From positions 1 to 45,304 of the forward strand of contig CALXBH010000080.1 in assembly GCA_944386475.1 (NCBI GenBank): a stretch of 45,304 bases of DNA, given 5' to 3'. How positions within the stretch are numbered: position 1 is the stretch's first letter; each line of letters opens with the position of its first letter. The notes below the pieces were generated by a model. The model was not told the origin of the DNA, made no database searches, and was given only the letters and a program-made list of their open reading frames with translations. Positions 8,916-17,800 of the stretch are shown in pieces. The translations under genes were made by a program, and so were the position numbers. The DNA is from an uncultured Clostridia bacterium. Its GTDB lineage: Bacteria; Bacillota; Clostridia; Oscillospirales; Ruminococcaceae.

Positions 8916-9776
8916 ATGGCAGCAGCGATTATTGACGGAAAGGCGGTATCCGCCGCCGTGCGGGCAGAGGTAGCCAAGGAGGTCGCCCGCTTAAAGGAAC
9001 AGGGGGTAGAACCCGGCCTGGCGGTGGTGATCGTGGGTGACGACCCCGCATCCAGGATTTATGTGAACAACAAAAAGAAGGCCTGCGCCGAGGTGGGCAT
9101 CTATTCGGAGGAATACGCCCTCCCCGCCGAGACCACCCAGCAGGAGCTGTTGGATCTGGTGCACAGGCTCAACGACGACCCCAAGATCAGCGGCATTTTG
9201 GTGCAGTCGCCGCTGCCTTCCCATCTGGATGAAAACATGGTGGTAGCGGAGATTTCTCCCCGCAAGGATGTGGATGCGTTCCATGCCCAGAACGTGGGAA
9301 AGATCATGATCGGGGACTTTGATTTTCTGCCCTGTACGCCGGCGGGCTGCATCCAGCTTATTGACTCCACCGGCGTGTCCATCGAAGGGAAAAACTGCGT
9401 GGTGGTAGGCCGGAGCAACATTGTAGGCAAACCTATGGCCATGCTTCTTTTGCACCGGCACGGCACGGTGACCATCTGCCACAGCCGCACGAAAGACCTG
9501 GCTGAAGTCTGTAAAAATGCGGATATCCTGGTGGCGGCAGTGGGGAAAGCTAAGCTGATTACCAAAGAGATGGTCAAGCCCGGCGCGGTGGTGATCGACG
9601 TGGGCATGAACCGCAATCCCGAGACCGGCAAGCTCTGCGGAGACGTGGATTTTGAGGGCGTGTCCCAGGTGGCGGGCTACATTACGCCGGTGCCCGGCGG
9701 CGTCGGCCCCATGACCATTGCGATGCTGATGAGAAATACCGTGACGGCGGCTAAAATCCAAAACGGCCTTCAGTAA
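8916..9776 (+). CDS. folD: Bifunctional methylenetetrahydrofolate dehydrogenase/cyclohydrolase
   Basis: FolD interconverts 5,10-methylene-, methenyl- and 10-formyl-tetrahydrofolate with NADP(H) in the cytoplasm. All conserved blocks are visible over the normal length of 286 residues: the catalytic lysine region YVNNKKKAC, the substrate strand [23 protein letters not shown], the nucleotide-binding [12 protein letters not shown] and the C-terminal [14 protein letters not shown]. The ATG directly abuts the lgt stop, and its ribosome binding site (TAAGGAGGAAG) lies inside the lgt end, so translation is coupled. A strong terminator follows. Confidence 0.97.
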   Translation: MAAAIIDGKAVSAAVRAEVAKEVARLKEQGVEPGLAVVIVGDDPASRIYVNNKKKACAEVGIYSEEYALPAETTQQELLDLVHRLNDDPKISGILVQSPLPSHLDENMVVAEISPRKDVDAFHAQNVGKIMIGDFDFLPCTPAGCIQLIDSTGVSIEGKNCVVVGRSNIVGKPMAMLLLHRHGTVTICHSRTKDLAEVCKNADILVAAVGKAKLITKEMVKPGAVVIDVGMNRNPETGKLCGDVDFEGVSQVAGYITPVPGGVGPMTIAMLMRNTVTAAKIQNGLQ

Positions 9777-9812
9777 TCCCAAGGGAATGTTCGGTAATAA
9801 GATTGGACTAAT

Positions 9813-9855
9813 AAGGGGGGCGCTGCAAAACAAAAGTTTTGCAGCGCCCCCTTTT
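9813..9855 (+). terminator. Terminator after folD
   Basis: A 16-bp perfect stem (GGGGGCGCTGCAAAAC at 9816-9831, GTTTTGCAGCGCCCCC at 9836-9851) with an AAAA loop and a T4 tail. It likely ends the yfmF-yfmH-lgt-folD unit. Confidence 0.92.
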
Positions 9856-9885
9856 GTCGTGTAAAATTTCTGTTTTTTATTCCCT

Positions 9886-9944
9886 GGGAAATCTCCGCAC
9901 CAAACGGGTGGTTTCGCATAGGATGAAGTGCGGGAAGATTTCCC
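9886..9944 (+). promoter_or_regulatory. Long hairpin in the leader of the Cys-rich small gene
   Basis: GGGAAATCTCCGCAC at 9886-9900 pairs with GTGCGGGAAGATTTCCC at 9928-9944, leaving a two-base bulge and a 27-base loop. It ends just upstream of the ribosome binding site of the gene at 9967. There is no T run, so it is more likely a leader structure (regulatory or mRNA-stabilising) than a terminator. Confidence 0.45.
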
Positions 9945-9966
9945 GTGGATGAGGAGGATTATCATT

Positions 9967-10182
9967 ATGTTTTGCAATAGCTGGTGTAACGGATACGACA
10001 ACTATAGTAGCGATAACTGGGGAAATTCCTTTGGAGGCGGTTCTTTAGCGGCGTATATTCCTGTGACGGTGTCCTATAACATCACCCCTCGCGGCGGTTT
10101 GGTAACGACTACAGGCGGTAATGGGAACAACGGCAATGGAAATAACGGCAACAACTGCTGCTGCCGCTGCTGCCGCGGTTAA
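9967..10182 (+). CDS. Small Gly/Asn-rich protein with cysteine cluster tail (71 aa)
   Basis: I do not recognise a family. Composition is very biased: an N-terminal MFCNSWCNGYDNY, a middle with a hydrophobic patch SLAAYIPVTVSYN, then Gly/Asn repeats (GNGNNGNGNNGNN) and a terminal CCCRCCRG. There are seven cysteines in 71 residues, with no signal peptide. The ATG at 9967 has GAGGAGG about 8 bases upstream, and a terminator follows, so it looks like a real monocistronic gene. Low-complexity Gly/Asn/Cys proteins of this kind occur among spore coat or envelope proteins; metal binding or disulfide cross-linking are other options. All of these functions are guesses. Confidence 0.65.
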   Translation: MFCNSWCNGYDNYSSDNWGNSFGGGSLAAYIPVTVSYNITPRGGLVTTTGGNGNNGNGNNGNNCCCRCCRG

Positions 10183-10306
10183 GCCTGTTTTGCCGGGCTT
10201 ATTACTGGTTAAGAGTCCTGTTGCAGAAGCGCGGGGACTACACTGACCCCAATAACCTCAGTGGGCCGCATAAAGCGGCCTACTTACCGATAACCTTCAC
10301 ATCCGG

Positions 10307-10338
10307 CCGGCGGGGAGAAAAACTCCCCGCCGGTGTTT
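10307..10338 (+). terminator. Terminator after the Cys-rich small gene
   Basis: An 11-bp GC-rich stem (CCGGCGGGGAG at 10307-10317, CTCCCCGCCGG at 10323-10333) with an A5 loop, followed by TGTTTGT. Confidence 0.75.
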
Positions 10339-10701
10339 GTATGAGTTGAAATTTTAAATCGAAAGCACCCGTAACGTTCTGGGGGAGTAAGCGCCAGGGG
10401 TGCGCTGATGCAAACCAGCTAAATCGGCAGGTAAGAGTCGTTTTTTCTGTCCTTGTTAAACGTCTTACAGAAACTTTTCTGTCCGTTTATTTTTCTATCT
10501 GCGGTATTTACCTTTAAAAGCAAACTGCATTCATCAATAATATTTTCGATAATCCCCAGCTGGGACGGTGTCTGAGCCAATCCAAATTCTTTGCGACGCT
10601 CCATACTTCTCCGTCCAATTTGTTGTAAAAATAATTCAATTTCTGCTATCAGCTTACCGCTTTCCATTTTTGTTATACCAATATAAAAACAACTATTAGG
10701 C
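10339..10701. other. Intergenic stretch with no convincing gene
   Basis: Between the terminators at 10307 and 10702 there is no + strand reading frame with a ribosome binding site. A short inverted repeat is visible (GCACCC near 10366 with GGGTGC near 10397). The - strand has the weak frame described separately. I recognise no known riboswitch or RNA. Confidence 0.5.
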
Positions 10702-10703
10702 AA
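10419..10703 (-). CDS. Doubtful hypothetical protein (94 aa)
   Basis: A - strand frame that reads fairly like protein in the middle (RRSMERRKEFGLAQTPSQLG, IIENIIDECSLLLK) but resembles nothing I know. The TTG start at 10703 has AGGAG only about 3 bases away and sits inside the terminator-like hairpin; the internal ATG at residue 13 has no ribosome binding site. It may be the remnant of a larger gene or a chance frame. Confidence 0.25.
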   Translation of the reverse strand: MPNSCFYIGITKMESGKLIAEIELFLQQIGRRSMERRKEFGLAQTPSQLGIIENIIDECSLLLKVNTADRKINGQKSFCKTFNKDRKNDSYLPI

Positions 10704-10734
10704 AAGCTCCTGCTTTCACCGGCAGGGGCTTTTT
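10702..10734 (+). terminator. Terminator-like hairpin without an obvious upstream gene
   Basis: A 12-bp stem with one G-U pair (AAAAGCTCCTGC at 10702-10713 with GCAGGGGCTTTT) followed by a T run. No + strand gene lies between it and the terminator at 10307-10338. Confidence 0.6.
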
Positions 10735-10799
10735 ATAGTGATGGTAAAGGCGAACGCGTAAAATGCTTTCATAAAAAACAGATTGTTTGAAAAGTTTTA

Positions 10800-10828
10800 T
10801 TGACACGGTGTCAGAATGATGTTATACT
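10800..10828 (+). promoter_or_regulatory. Consensus promoter of the TetR redox operon
   Basis: A perfect -35 TTGACA at 10800-10805 and -10 TATACT at 10823-10828 with 17 bases between. The -35 is part of the first operator palindrome, so a bound repressor would block RNA polymerase. Confidence 0.9.
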
Positions 10829-10850
10829 AAATACGCTGACATAGTGTCAG
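10801..10850. promoter_or_regulatory. Two palindromic operators, probable TetR sites
   Basis: Site 1 is TGACACGGTGTCA at 10801-10813 (perfect 6-1-6 dyad). Site 2 is CTGACATAGTGTCAG at 10836-10850 (same half-site, one mismatch). The centres are 36 bp apart, flanking the -10. The TetR protein encoded as the fourth gene of this unit is the natural ligand (inference). Confidence 0.8.
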
Positions 10851-10884
10851 GAAATCTTGCTTAAGCGGCTGGAGGAATCTAGAC

Positions 10885-11559
10885 ATGAAAAAACCAACCA
10901 TCGTCTGCCACATGATGACGTCTATCGATGGCCGGATTGATTGCGCCATGGTGGGACAGCTGGCAGGCGTCGAAGAATACTACGCTACGCTGGAGGAACT
11001 GAATCTGCCCTCTACGCTGAGCGGCCGGGTTACGGCACAGCTGGAAATGGCGCTGCCGGGTACGTTTCAAGCAAAAAGAAACGAACCATTTGGAAAAGAA
11101 GGCTTTTCCAAAAAGGCTTCTGCAAATGGTTATGAGATTATTGTTGATACCAAGGGAACACTGCTGTGGGACGATGAGGCAGATGCTGTTAAGCCTCATC
11201 TGATTATCACCAGTGAACAGGTTCCCAAGGAATATCTGGACTACCTGGATGAAAAGCGCATCTCATGGATTGCCTGCGGTAAGGAAAAAATTGACTTAAA
11301 GCGGGCCGTGGAAATCCTGGCGGAAGAGTTTAATGTAGAACGTATGGGAATCGTTGGAGGCCCCGCCATCAACAGCGCTTTTCTGGAAGCCGGGCTGCTG
11401 GATGAAATCAGCATCCTGATCGGCCTTGGTATTGACGGCAGGAAAGGGATGCCGGGGGTGTTTGACGGATTCCCCATGGAAAAAGCCCCGGCGCTCTTAA
11501 AACTAAAGGAAGCAAAAACGTATGAAAACGGCGCGGTCTGGCTTCGATACCTTGTGTAA
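10885..11559 (+). CDS. RibD C-terminal/DHFR-like reductase
   Basis: A 224-residue stand-alone protein of the RibD-C/dihydrofolate-reductase-like fold. It opens KPTIVCHMMTSIDGRIDCAM, the hallmark first strand and active loop of that family, and the C-terminal half contains MGIVGGPAINSAFLEAGLLDEI (G-G-P/G-x2-N-x3-L-x-x-x-L-x-D-E), which forms the NADPH-binding region. It probably reduces a pterin-, flavin- or otherwise small-molecule substrate with NAD(P)H; the substrate is unknown. First gene behind the operator-controlled promoter; GGAGG precedes the ATG at 10885. The genes after it (alcohol dehydrogenase, flavodoxin, TetR) suggest a toxic-electrophile or redox response. Confidence 0.88.
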   Translation: MKKPTIVCHMMTSIDGRIDCAMVGQLAGVEEYYATLEELNLPSTLSGRVTAQLEMALPGTFQAKRNEPFGKEGFSKKASANGYEIIVDTKGTLLWDDEADAVKPHLIITSEQVPKEYLDYLDEKRISWIACGKEKIDLKRAVEILAEEFNVERMGIVGGPAINSAFLEAGLLDEISILIGLGIDGRKGMPGVFDGFPMEKAPALLKLKEAKTYENGAVWLRYLV

Positions 11560-11617
11560 CAGGAAGCCTGAAAACCATAAAAACATTCACAGTCAAAAAT
11601 CACAGGAGGAATGACGT

Positions 11618-12786
11618 ATGTTCGGCAACTTTTCGTATTGTAACCCCACCAAGCTGTATTTCGGCGAGGAATCGCTTTATAGCCTCAACACCGAGCTGCC
11701 TAAGTACGGCGAAAACGTCGTGCTGATTTATGGCGGCGGTTCCATCAAGAAAAACGGCATTTATGACGAGGTTGTAAAGATCCTGAATGCAAACGGCAAG
11801 AATGTAGCCGAGATTTCCGGCGTTATGCCCAACCCCACCGTGGATAAGCCTACGAAGGCGTTAAGATCGCCCGGGAGCATCAGGCGGATTTGCTGCTGGC
11901 CGTAGGCGGTGGTTCTGTGTGCGACTACGCCAAGGCGGTTTCTGTCTCGGTAAACTGCGAGGAAGATCCTTGGGAGAAATATTATCTGCGTTTTGAAGAA
12001 CCCACCTGTGAGACCCTTCCGGTAGGATGTGTGCTGACTATGGTAGGCACCGGTTCGGAAATGAACGCCGGAGCAGTAATCACCAATCCACATACCCATC
12101 AGAAAATCGGTCACGTTTTCGCGGATGAGAAGATCATGCCGAGGTTTGCCATCCTGAACCCGAAATACACCTTGACTTTGCCCCATTACCAGATGGTGGC
12201 TGGCATCTACGACATCTTTAACCATATCTGCGAGCAGTATTTCTCCGGCGAAGATGACAACGTAAGCGATTATATCAGCGAAGGCCTGATGCGTTCGGTG
12301 ATCCACGCCAGCCGTATCGCCAACAAAGACCCGCAGAACTATGAAGCCCGCAGTAACCTGATGTGGGCGGCCACCTGGGCGCTGAATACTCTTGTTGCAA
12401 AAGGAAAGTCTACCGACTGGATGGTGCATATGCTGGGTCAGGCAGTGGGGGCTTACACCGATGCGACCCACGGTATGACGCTGGCGGCGGTTTCCCTGCC
12501 TTATTACCGGCATATTCTGCCCTGCGGTGTGCAAAAATTCAAACGCTTTGCAGTCAATGTGTGGAATGTGGACCCGGCGGGCAAATCCGACGAGCAGACA
12601 GCAAAAGAAGGCCTTGCCGCCATGGAAAGCTGGATGAAGGAGCTGGGGTTAGTGATGAATATTTCTGATCTGGGCGCCACAGCGGAGATGATCGAAGGTA
12701 TCGCAGATGGAACCCTTATTATGAACGGCGGGTACAAGGTGCTGGGCCGCGATGAGGTCGTGGAAATTTTGAAGGAGAGCCTATAA
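11618..12786 (+). pseudogene. Iron-containing alcohol dehydrogenase, frameshifted
   Basis: A type III (iron) alcohol dehydrogenase related to the NADPH-dependent butanol dehydrogenases, which reduce aldehydes. The first frame (from ATG 11618, AGGAGG upstream) starts MFGNFSYCNPTKLYFG and reads correctly to MPNPTVDK; after base 11848-11850 it runs into unrelated residues. The second frame continues the expected YEGVKIAREHQADLLLAVGGGSV, then CVLTMVGTGSEMN and the metal-binding histidines in YDIFNHICEQY and TDATHGMTLAAV, and ends at TAA 12784-12786. One missing base (for instance one G in AAGGCCTAC) explains it. The total would be about 389 residues, normal for the family. Either a recent inactivation or a sequencing error; everything else is conserved. 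Confidence 0.85.
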
Positions 12787-13256
12787 TGAATAAAACTTTG
12801 ATTGCCTATTTTTCCGCCAGCGGCGTGACCGCCCAAGTGGCAAAAGAAATAGCGAATGCCGTTGGCGCCGATCTATATGAGATTTGCCCGGCACTCCCTT
12901 ATACCAACGCTGATTTGGACTGGATGGATAAGAAAAGCCGCAGTACAGTGGAGATGAACGATCCGGCCTGCCGCCCTGCGATTGCGGGGCCGGTACAGGA
13001 TATGGAGCAATACGATACCGTCATGGTGGGATTTCCCATTTGGTGGTATGTAGAGCCCCGCATCGTGGACACCTTTCTGGAAAGCTATGATTTCTCGGGC
13101 AAAACGCTGATTCCCTTCGCCACTTCCGGCAGCAGCGGGATCAGCAGGGCAGAGAAGAGCCTGCGGGAGCATTGCCCCAATGCCGGCTGGAAAAAGGGGG
13201 AATTATTAAACGGCTCCGGCGCGGCGGATTGGGCCAAGCATGTGCTGAACGCCTGA
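12786..13256 (+). CDS. Cytoplasmic flavodoxin family protein
   Basis: A 156-residue flavodoxin-fold protein that should bind FMN and carry electrons or reduce small molecules. The phosphate-binding loop is [13 protein letters not shown] (residues 7-19), the aromatic FMN-stacking loop is [18 protein letters not shown] and a third loop is FATSGSSGI. There is no signal peptide, unlike the lipoprotein flavodoxins further downstream, although the domain is of the same type. Its ATG overlaps the last base of the dehydrogenase stop (TAATG), so translation is coupled. It is part of the TetR-controlled unit. Confidence 0.92.
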   Translation: MNKTLIAYFSASGVTAQVAKEIANAVGADLYEICPALPYTNADLDWMDKKSRSTVEMNDPACRPAIAGPVQDMEQYDTVMVGFPIWWYVEPRIVDTFLESYDFSGKTLIPFATSGSSGISRAEKSLREHCPNAGWKKGELLNGSGAADWAKHVLNA

Positions 13257-13275
13257 ATGAGGAAGGAGCCTTATT

Positions 13276-13911
13276 ATGCCAAGAGGATCTGAAGAACTGA
13301 CAAACGCCAGAAAAGAAGAAATTATCGACGCCTGCGCTTCCCTTTATGAGACCATGGGATTTCGGGATATTACCATCCGGGATATTGGAGAAAAAACCTC
13401 GTTTACCCGCACCTCAATCTACAATTACTTCCACACCAAAGAGGAAATTTTTTTGGCCCTGCTCCAGCGGGAGCATGAAGAATGGATAGCGGATTTGGAA
13501 GCGATTGCCGGGCAGTATGAAAAGCTGTCTGCCGGGGAATTTGCAGATGCATTGGCCTGCACGCTGGAAAGGCGCGGATGCATGCTGAAACTCATGTCCA
13601 TGAACCTTTATGATATGGAAGTAAACAGCCGTCTGGAAAACCTGGTGGATTTTAAAAAGGCGTATGCAGACGCGCTGCGGGCAGTCACAGGCTGTCTGGA
13701 AAAGTTTTTCCCCTCTATGACAGCGGGCAACATACAGGAATTTCTGTACGTTTTTTTCCCGTTTCTGTTCGGCGTATATCCGTATACGTCCCATTCGGAA
13801 AAACAGTTGGAAGCGATGAAGCTGGCGCATGTGAGTTATGTCCATCATTCAGTCTACGAGCTTACAAAGTCTTTTGTGGCGAGACTGCTGCAAAGCTTTT
13901 CTTTAGGATGA
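13276..13911 (+). CDS. TetR/AcrR family transcriptional regulator
   Basis: A 211-residue one-component repressor. The N-terminal helix-turn-helix is typical: ARKEEIIDACASLYETMGF, then ITIRDIGEKTSFTRTSIYNYF and HTKEEIFLALL. The C-terminal ligand domain is variable, helical and aromatic-rich (FLYVFFPFLFGVYPY), suggesting a hydrophobic ligand. It is the last gene behind the promoter at 10800, starting 19 bases after the flavodoxin with GGAAGGAG upstream. The two palindromes around that promoter are its likely binding sites, giving autoregulation and derepression of the redox genes (inference from position). Confidence 0.92.
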   Translation: MPRGSEELTNARKEEIIDACASLYETMGFRDITIRDIGEKTSFTRTSIYNYFHTKEEIFLALLQREHEEWIADLEAIAGQYEKLSAGEFADALACTLERRGCMLKLMSMNLYDMEVNSRLENLVDFKKAYADALRAVTGCLEKFFPSMTAGNIQEFLYVFFPFLFGVYPYTSHSEKQLEAMKLAHVSYVHHSVYELTKSFVARLLQSFSLG

Positions 13912-13953
13912 AAAAAGGCAGCGGGTATGGCGGCAAAAAAGTACTCTCTCTTT

Positions 13954-13970
13954 TTATGATTAAATCATAA
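13954..13970. promoter_or_regulatory. Perfect 17-bp palindrome upstream of the FMN reductase gene
   Basis: TTATGATTAAATCATAA is an 8-1-8 perfect dyad, 43 bases upstream of the ATG at 14013. It is different from the TGACAC operators, so another regulator is implied. It lies in an AT-rich stretch where a promoter could be. Confidence 0.55.
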
Positions 13971-14012
13971 TGAATTGAGAAATTGCAATAAGCGGATTAG
14001 GAGGCGACAAAC

Positions 14013-14549
14013 ATGAAAATCATAGTGATTAAAGGCAGCCCAAACAAGCATGGTTCCTCCAACCTGCTGGCGGAGGAATTTATCCGCGGCGCAAAAGAGG
14101 CCGGTCATGCAGTGGAAATCATCGATGCAGCCCATGCCAACCTGCATCCCTGTACCGGCTGTGTGCGCTGCGGATATGAAGGCCCCTGCGTACAGAAAGA
14201 CGATATGGAGAAATTCCGAAAACAAATTCTGGACGCGGATATGATGGTGTTCGTCACGCCGCTATACTATTACGGCATGTCCGCTCAGTTAAAGATGCTG
14301 GTGGACCGGTTCTGCGCCATCAACAGCAGCATCACCCGCAAGCATATGAAGTCGGCGCTGCTTGCTGTGGCATGGAATGCGGACGACTGGACCTTTGAAG
14401 CGCTGGAGGCACACTACAAAACATTGGTGCGTTATCTGGATCTGGATGACAGGGGCATGATCTTGGGTAAAGGCTGCGGTACCCCGTCTATGACGGCACA
14501 TTCCGGCTATCCCAGGCTGGCGTATGAGCTGGGGAGGAGCCTAAAATAA
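14013..14549 (+). CDS. NADPH-dependent FMN reductase/iron-sulfur-flavoprotein-like
   Basis: A 178-residue flavodoxin-like oxidoreductase. It starts MKIIVIKGSPNKHGSSNLLA, the usual first strand and phosphate loop of the NADPH-dependent FMN reductase family, and continues with CTGCVRCGYEGPC (near residue 47), a cysteine-rich segment of the kind seen in iron-sulfur flavoproteins, then VFVTPLYYYGMSAQLKMLVDR. Whether a cluster is bound cannot be decided here. GGAGG lies upstream of the ATG. It follows the TetR gene by about 100 bases and may have its own promoter with the palindrome at 13954; a terminator follows it. Confidence 0.88.
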   Translation: MKIIVIKGSPNKHGSSNLLAEEFIRGAKEAGHAVEIIDAAHANLHPCTGCVRCGYEGPCVQKDDMEKFRKQILDADMMVFVTPLYYYGMSAQLKMLVDRFCAINSSITRKHMKSALLAVAWNADDWTFEALEAHYKTLVRYLDLDDRGMILGKGCGTPSMTAHSGYPRLAYELGRSLK

Positions 14550-14578
14550 GACAAACCCGCCCCAAGATAAACAGTAAG

Positions 14579-14621
14579 GTACAAGCCGCTTACAGATGAT
14601 GTAAGCGGCTTGTACTTTATA
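14579..14621 (+). terminator. Terminator after the FMN reductase-like gene
   Basis: A 16-bp perfect stem (GTACAAGCCGCTTACA at 14579-14594, TGTAAGCGGCTTGTAC at 14600-14615) with a 5-base loop, then TTTATATG. Confidence 0.9.
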
Positions 14622-14850
14622 TGCACTTTTGCCTTGTCAGCTTTTGCCGAAGAATATCACAAAAACAACAGCACAAAAAGACATGGATTTTTTGTATTTT
14701 TTTAGTAAAATTATCTATAGCGAGCTTGAGAGGAAACAAGAAGAGGAGGTCACAGAGGAAGAAAGGAGGAAAAACAGATCCTTAAATACCTTGAAGGCTA
14801 AACCCTGCATCGATAAGACGAATGAAATTAAGTGAATGGAAGTGAACCCA

Positions 14851-17800
14851 ATGAAAAAGAAGATAATAGCATGGCTGCTTGCGGCCAGCGTGCTGATGTC
14901 CATGGGGTGGGCAATTCCCTTCGCGTCTGCTGCAGGTGAGATCCATGTGACGCAGTTGTTGACGAATGGGGTAAAGGAGCCTGAAGCTATCGATCCCCAG
15001 GCCCCCGTGTTTACATGGGCTGTTGAATCCCCCAAAAGAGGTTTTTTGCAGCAGGCATATCAAATTATTGTGACAGAAAAACTGACAGGAGCCGAAATTT
15101 GGGACAGCGGAAAGACAGAAAGCCCTGCGTCCAGCGCCGTGGAGTACAAGGGGCCGGAACTGCATACGGACACTTCCTACCTTTGGAAGGTGCGGGTGTG
15201 GGGCCAGGACGGCAGTGTCAGCGCTTACAGCGAGCCGAGCTCTTTCCGGGTGGGACTGAACAAGGAGGATTGGAACGCCCAGTACATCTGGGATGGAAGT
15301 GAGAACGAAAATAATTTCGCATACTTCCGCAAAAGCTTTACCATCGATGGGAGCAAACAGGTGGCAGAGGCGGTGGTATACACCTCCGCGCACAATGATT
15401 ATCAGCTGTTTCTGAATGGAGAGCGCGTGGGAGTGGGACCGGCCCGGAGCAACCCCATTACATACGGTCAGTACTGCGCCTATGACATCACCGACGACCT
15501 TCAGGCGGGAAAAAATGCCTTTGCCGCACTGGCACATTGGCATGGCGTGTGGCTGGACTCCGGCGTTAATGCCGACCCGGCCTACATCCTGGAAGCCAGG
15601 ATCCGCTATACCGATGGAACAGAAGAGATAATCGTCACAGACGATACCTGGAAGGTTTTGAAACAGACGGCCTACATAGAGGAAAATCCGGTATACTTCG
15701 GCTTCCACGGCGGAGAAAAGAACCGTGCCTCCATCCGTTATGATGCCAGACGGGAGCCGGCAGGCTGGAAGACGGTGGACTTTGACAACAGCGCCTGGGC
15801 TCAAGCCCAAGAAGTGGATCGTTCCGACTACAACCTGTATGCCCAACTGGTGGGCGAGGAAGAGGAGGCCGAGCGCATCACTCCCCAGCGGGTTTATGAG
15901 GAGAATGGGACCTGGTTTGTGGAGTTTGACAAGACCTATACCGGCTGGCCGGAGCTGAAACTCAAGGAGAATCAGGCCGGGGATGAAGTCAAGGTACAGT
16001 ATTGGGAGGTAGAAAGAGGATGGGGCGACGCTGGTTACGACACCTATCTGTGCGCCGGCGGCGAAGAGATGTTCTATGCTCCCTATGTGCGGCATACAAG
16101 CTTTAAAATTCTGGAGATCACCGGGTATGCCGGAACGTTGACAGCGGAGGATGTTACCGGCATCGTTGCCTATTCGCAAACAGAAAATACGGGGACTTTT
16201 GTCAGCTCCGACGACAGGCTCAATGCCGTGTTTACCATGAGCGAACGGTCTGGGCGGCAAAACATCCAGCAGGGGATCATCAGTGTGGACGCCAACCGGG
16301 AGCAAAGCCCCTGGACAGCGGACTCCTGGAATATCGGCATCGGGTGCTTATATAATCATGCGAATACCATGCTGATTGATAAGATTATCAAGGACTATGC
16401 CGGGGAGCAGCAGGAGGACGGAAACTTTTTGACCTGCAGCCCGGGCTGGCAGTTTGTGAACCCCTCTCCGGAATGGTCGATGTATTGGCCTATGCTCCTG
16501 TGGCAGGAATACCTGTTTAGGGGAGACTTGAGCCTGCTGGATGAGATGTATGTCCATCTGGAGGAGTTCATGGACTACATGCAGCGCTTTGAGAATCCGA
16601 ACAGTGGTCTCTACAATCCGCCGGGATGGCGGATCTCCGACTATGCGGGAGGAGAACTGGCAGCCGGCGGAGAGAATATCGCCACCAACTGTCAGCTCTA
16701 TATGAATTTTACGATCGCAGCTGAGATAGCCCGTCTGCTGGATAATCAGCAGGATGCCCAGCACTATACGGAAAAGGCAGAGCAGCTTAAAGACGCCATC
16801 AACAGTGGTCTCTTGGTGGATGGGGAGCGGTACGCCACCACGCCGAATCACTCCCAGATTGTTCCGCTGGGAACCGCATGGGCCCTGCGCAGCGGCGTAG
16901 TGCCTGCTGTATTCCGGGATCGGGTGGTTCGCTGGCTGGCCAGCCAGAGCAATAACTACAATGTGGGCGGCTATGGCGGCGACGCTTTGTACAGCGGCTT
17001 GTACGAGGCGGGGCTGGGCCAGATCGCAACGGCGGATTTCGCCCGCTATGATACCATGCTCAGCAAAAATAACACCAACTGGGAATCCTTTGGCGCGCTT
17101 AGCAGCGAAAACATGGGTAACCACGCCTGGACGGCGTATCCTTCCTATCTGCTGCCCAAATATGTGGGCGGCGTGACCCCAACAGCAGGGGGATTTGCAC
17201 AATTTAGAATCTCCCCTGAAATCGATGGCCTTACATACGCTCAGACTACCACGCCTACCGTGAAAGGGGAGGTAGCGGTGTCCTGGGAGAAGGTCAGCGA
17301 CAGCGAATTTGCCATGACCGTCACGATCCCCGGAAATGCCACCGCAGAGATCTGCCTGCCGGACCATGACCTAAAAGGCTTTACCGTCCGGGAAAGCGGC
17401 AGCGTTTTGTATGAAAACGGCGCCTATGTGTCCGGAGTTGACGGTATCACCAATGCCGTGTATACAGAGGATCGAATCGTAGTCACTGCGGGCAGCGGTA
17501 CGTATGAATTTACGGTTACCGGGACGCCCAAGCACACGCCCTCCTACGTCTCTGTAGTTCTGGACAACGCCCAGGCCCAGACCGCAGGCAGCTGGATGAT
17601 AAACAACCAGGACCAATCCGATACCAGATACGGCGGGGACTTTATCTATGCGACCTCGTGGGGCGAAGAGGTTACGGCGACGGCAACATTCACATTCCCC
17701 AATGTTGCACCGGGAACCTATCAGCTGTACGCCTGGTGGACCCCACATGAAAACCGCGCCACCGATACCCCCTATACTGTCAAGGCGGGGGAAACCACGG

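Noticed and set aside
10240..10280. Two short hairpins (CACTGA/TCAGTG and GGCCGC/GCGGCC) as a structured RNA
   Set aside because: They are short, in the 3' tail of the Cys-rich gene, and match no RNA family I know.
14629..14835. 68-residue + strand frame before the rhamnosidase
   Set aside because: TTG start without binding site; biased Glu/Lys/Arg composition from a purine-rich leader; it follows a terminator.
14782..16305. 507-residue open frame on the - strand
   Set aside because: It lies opposite the rhamnosidase gene, has no ribosome binding site and no family features; it is a by-product of the codon use of the real gene.
16348..17367. 339-residue - strand frame opposite the rhamnosidase
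   Set aside because: Same reason: the + strand has the signal peptide, domains and anchor in one continuous frame.
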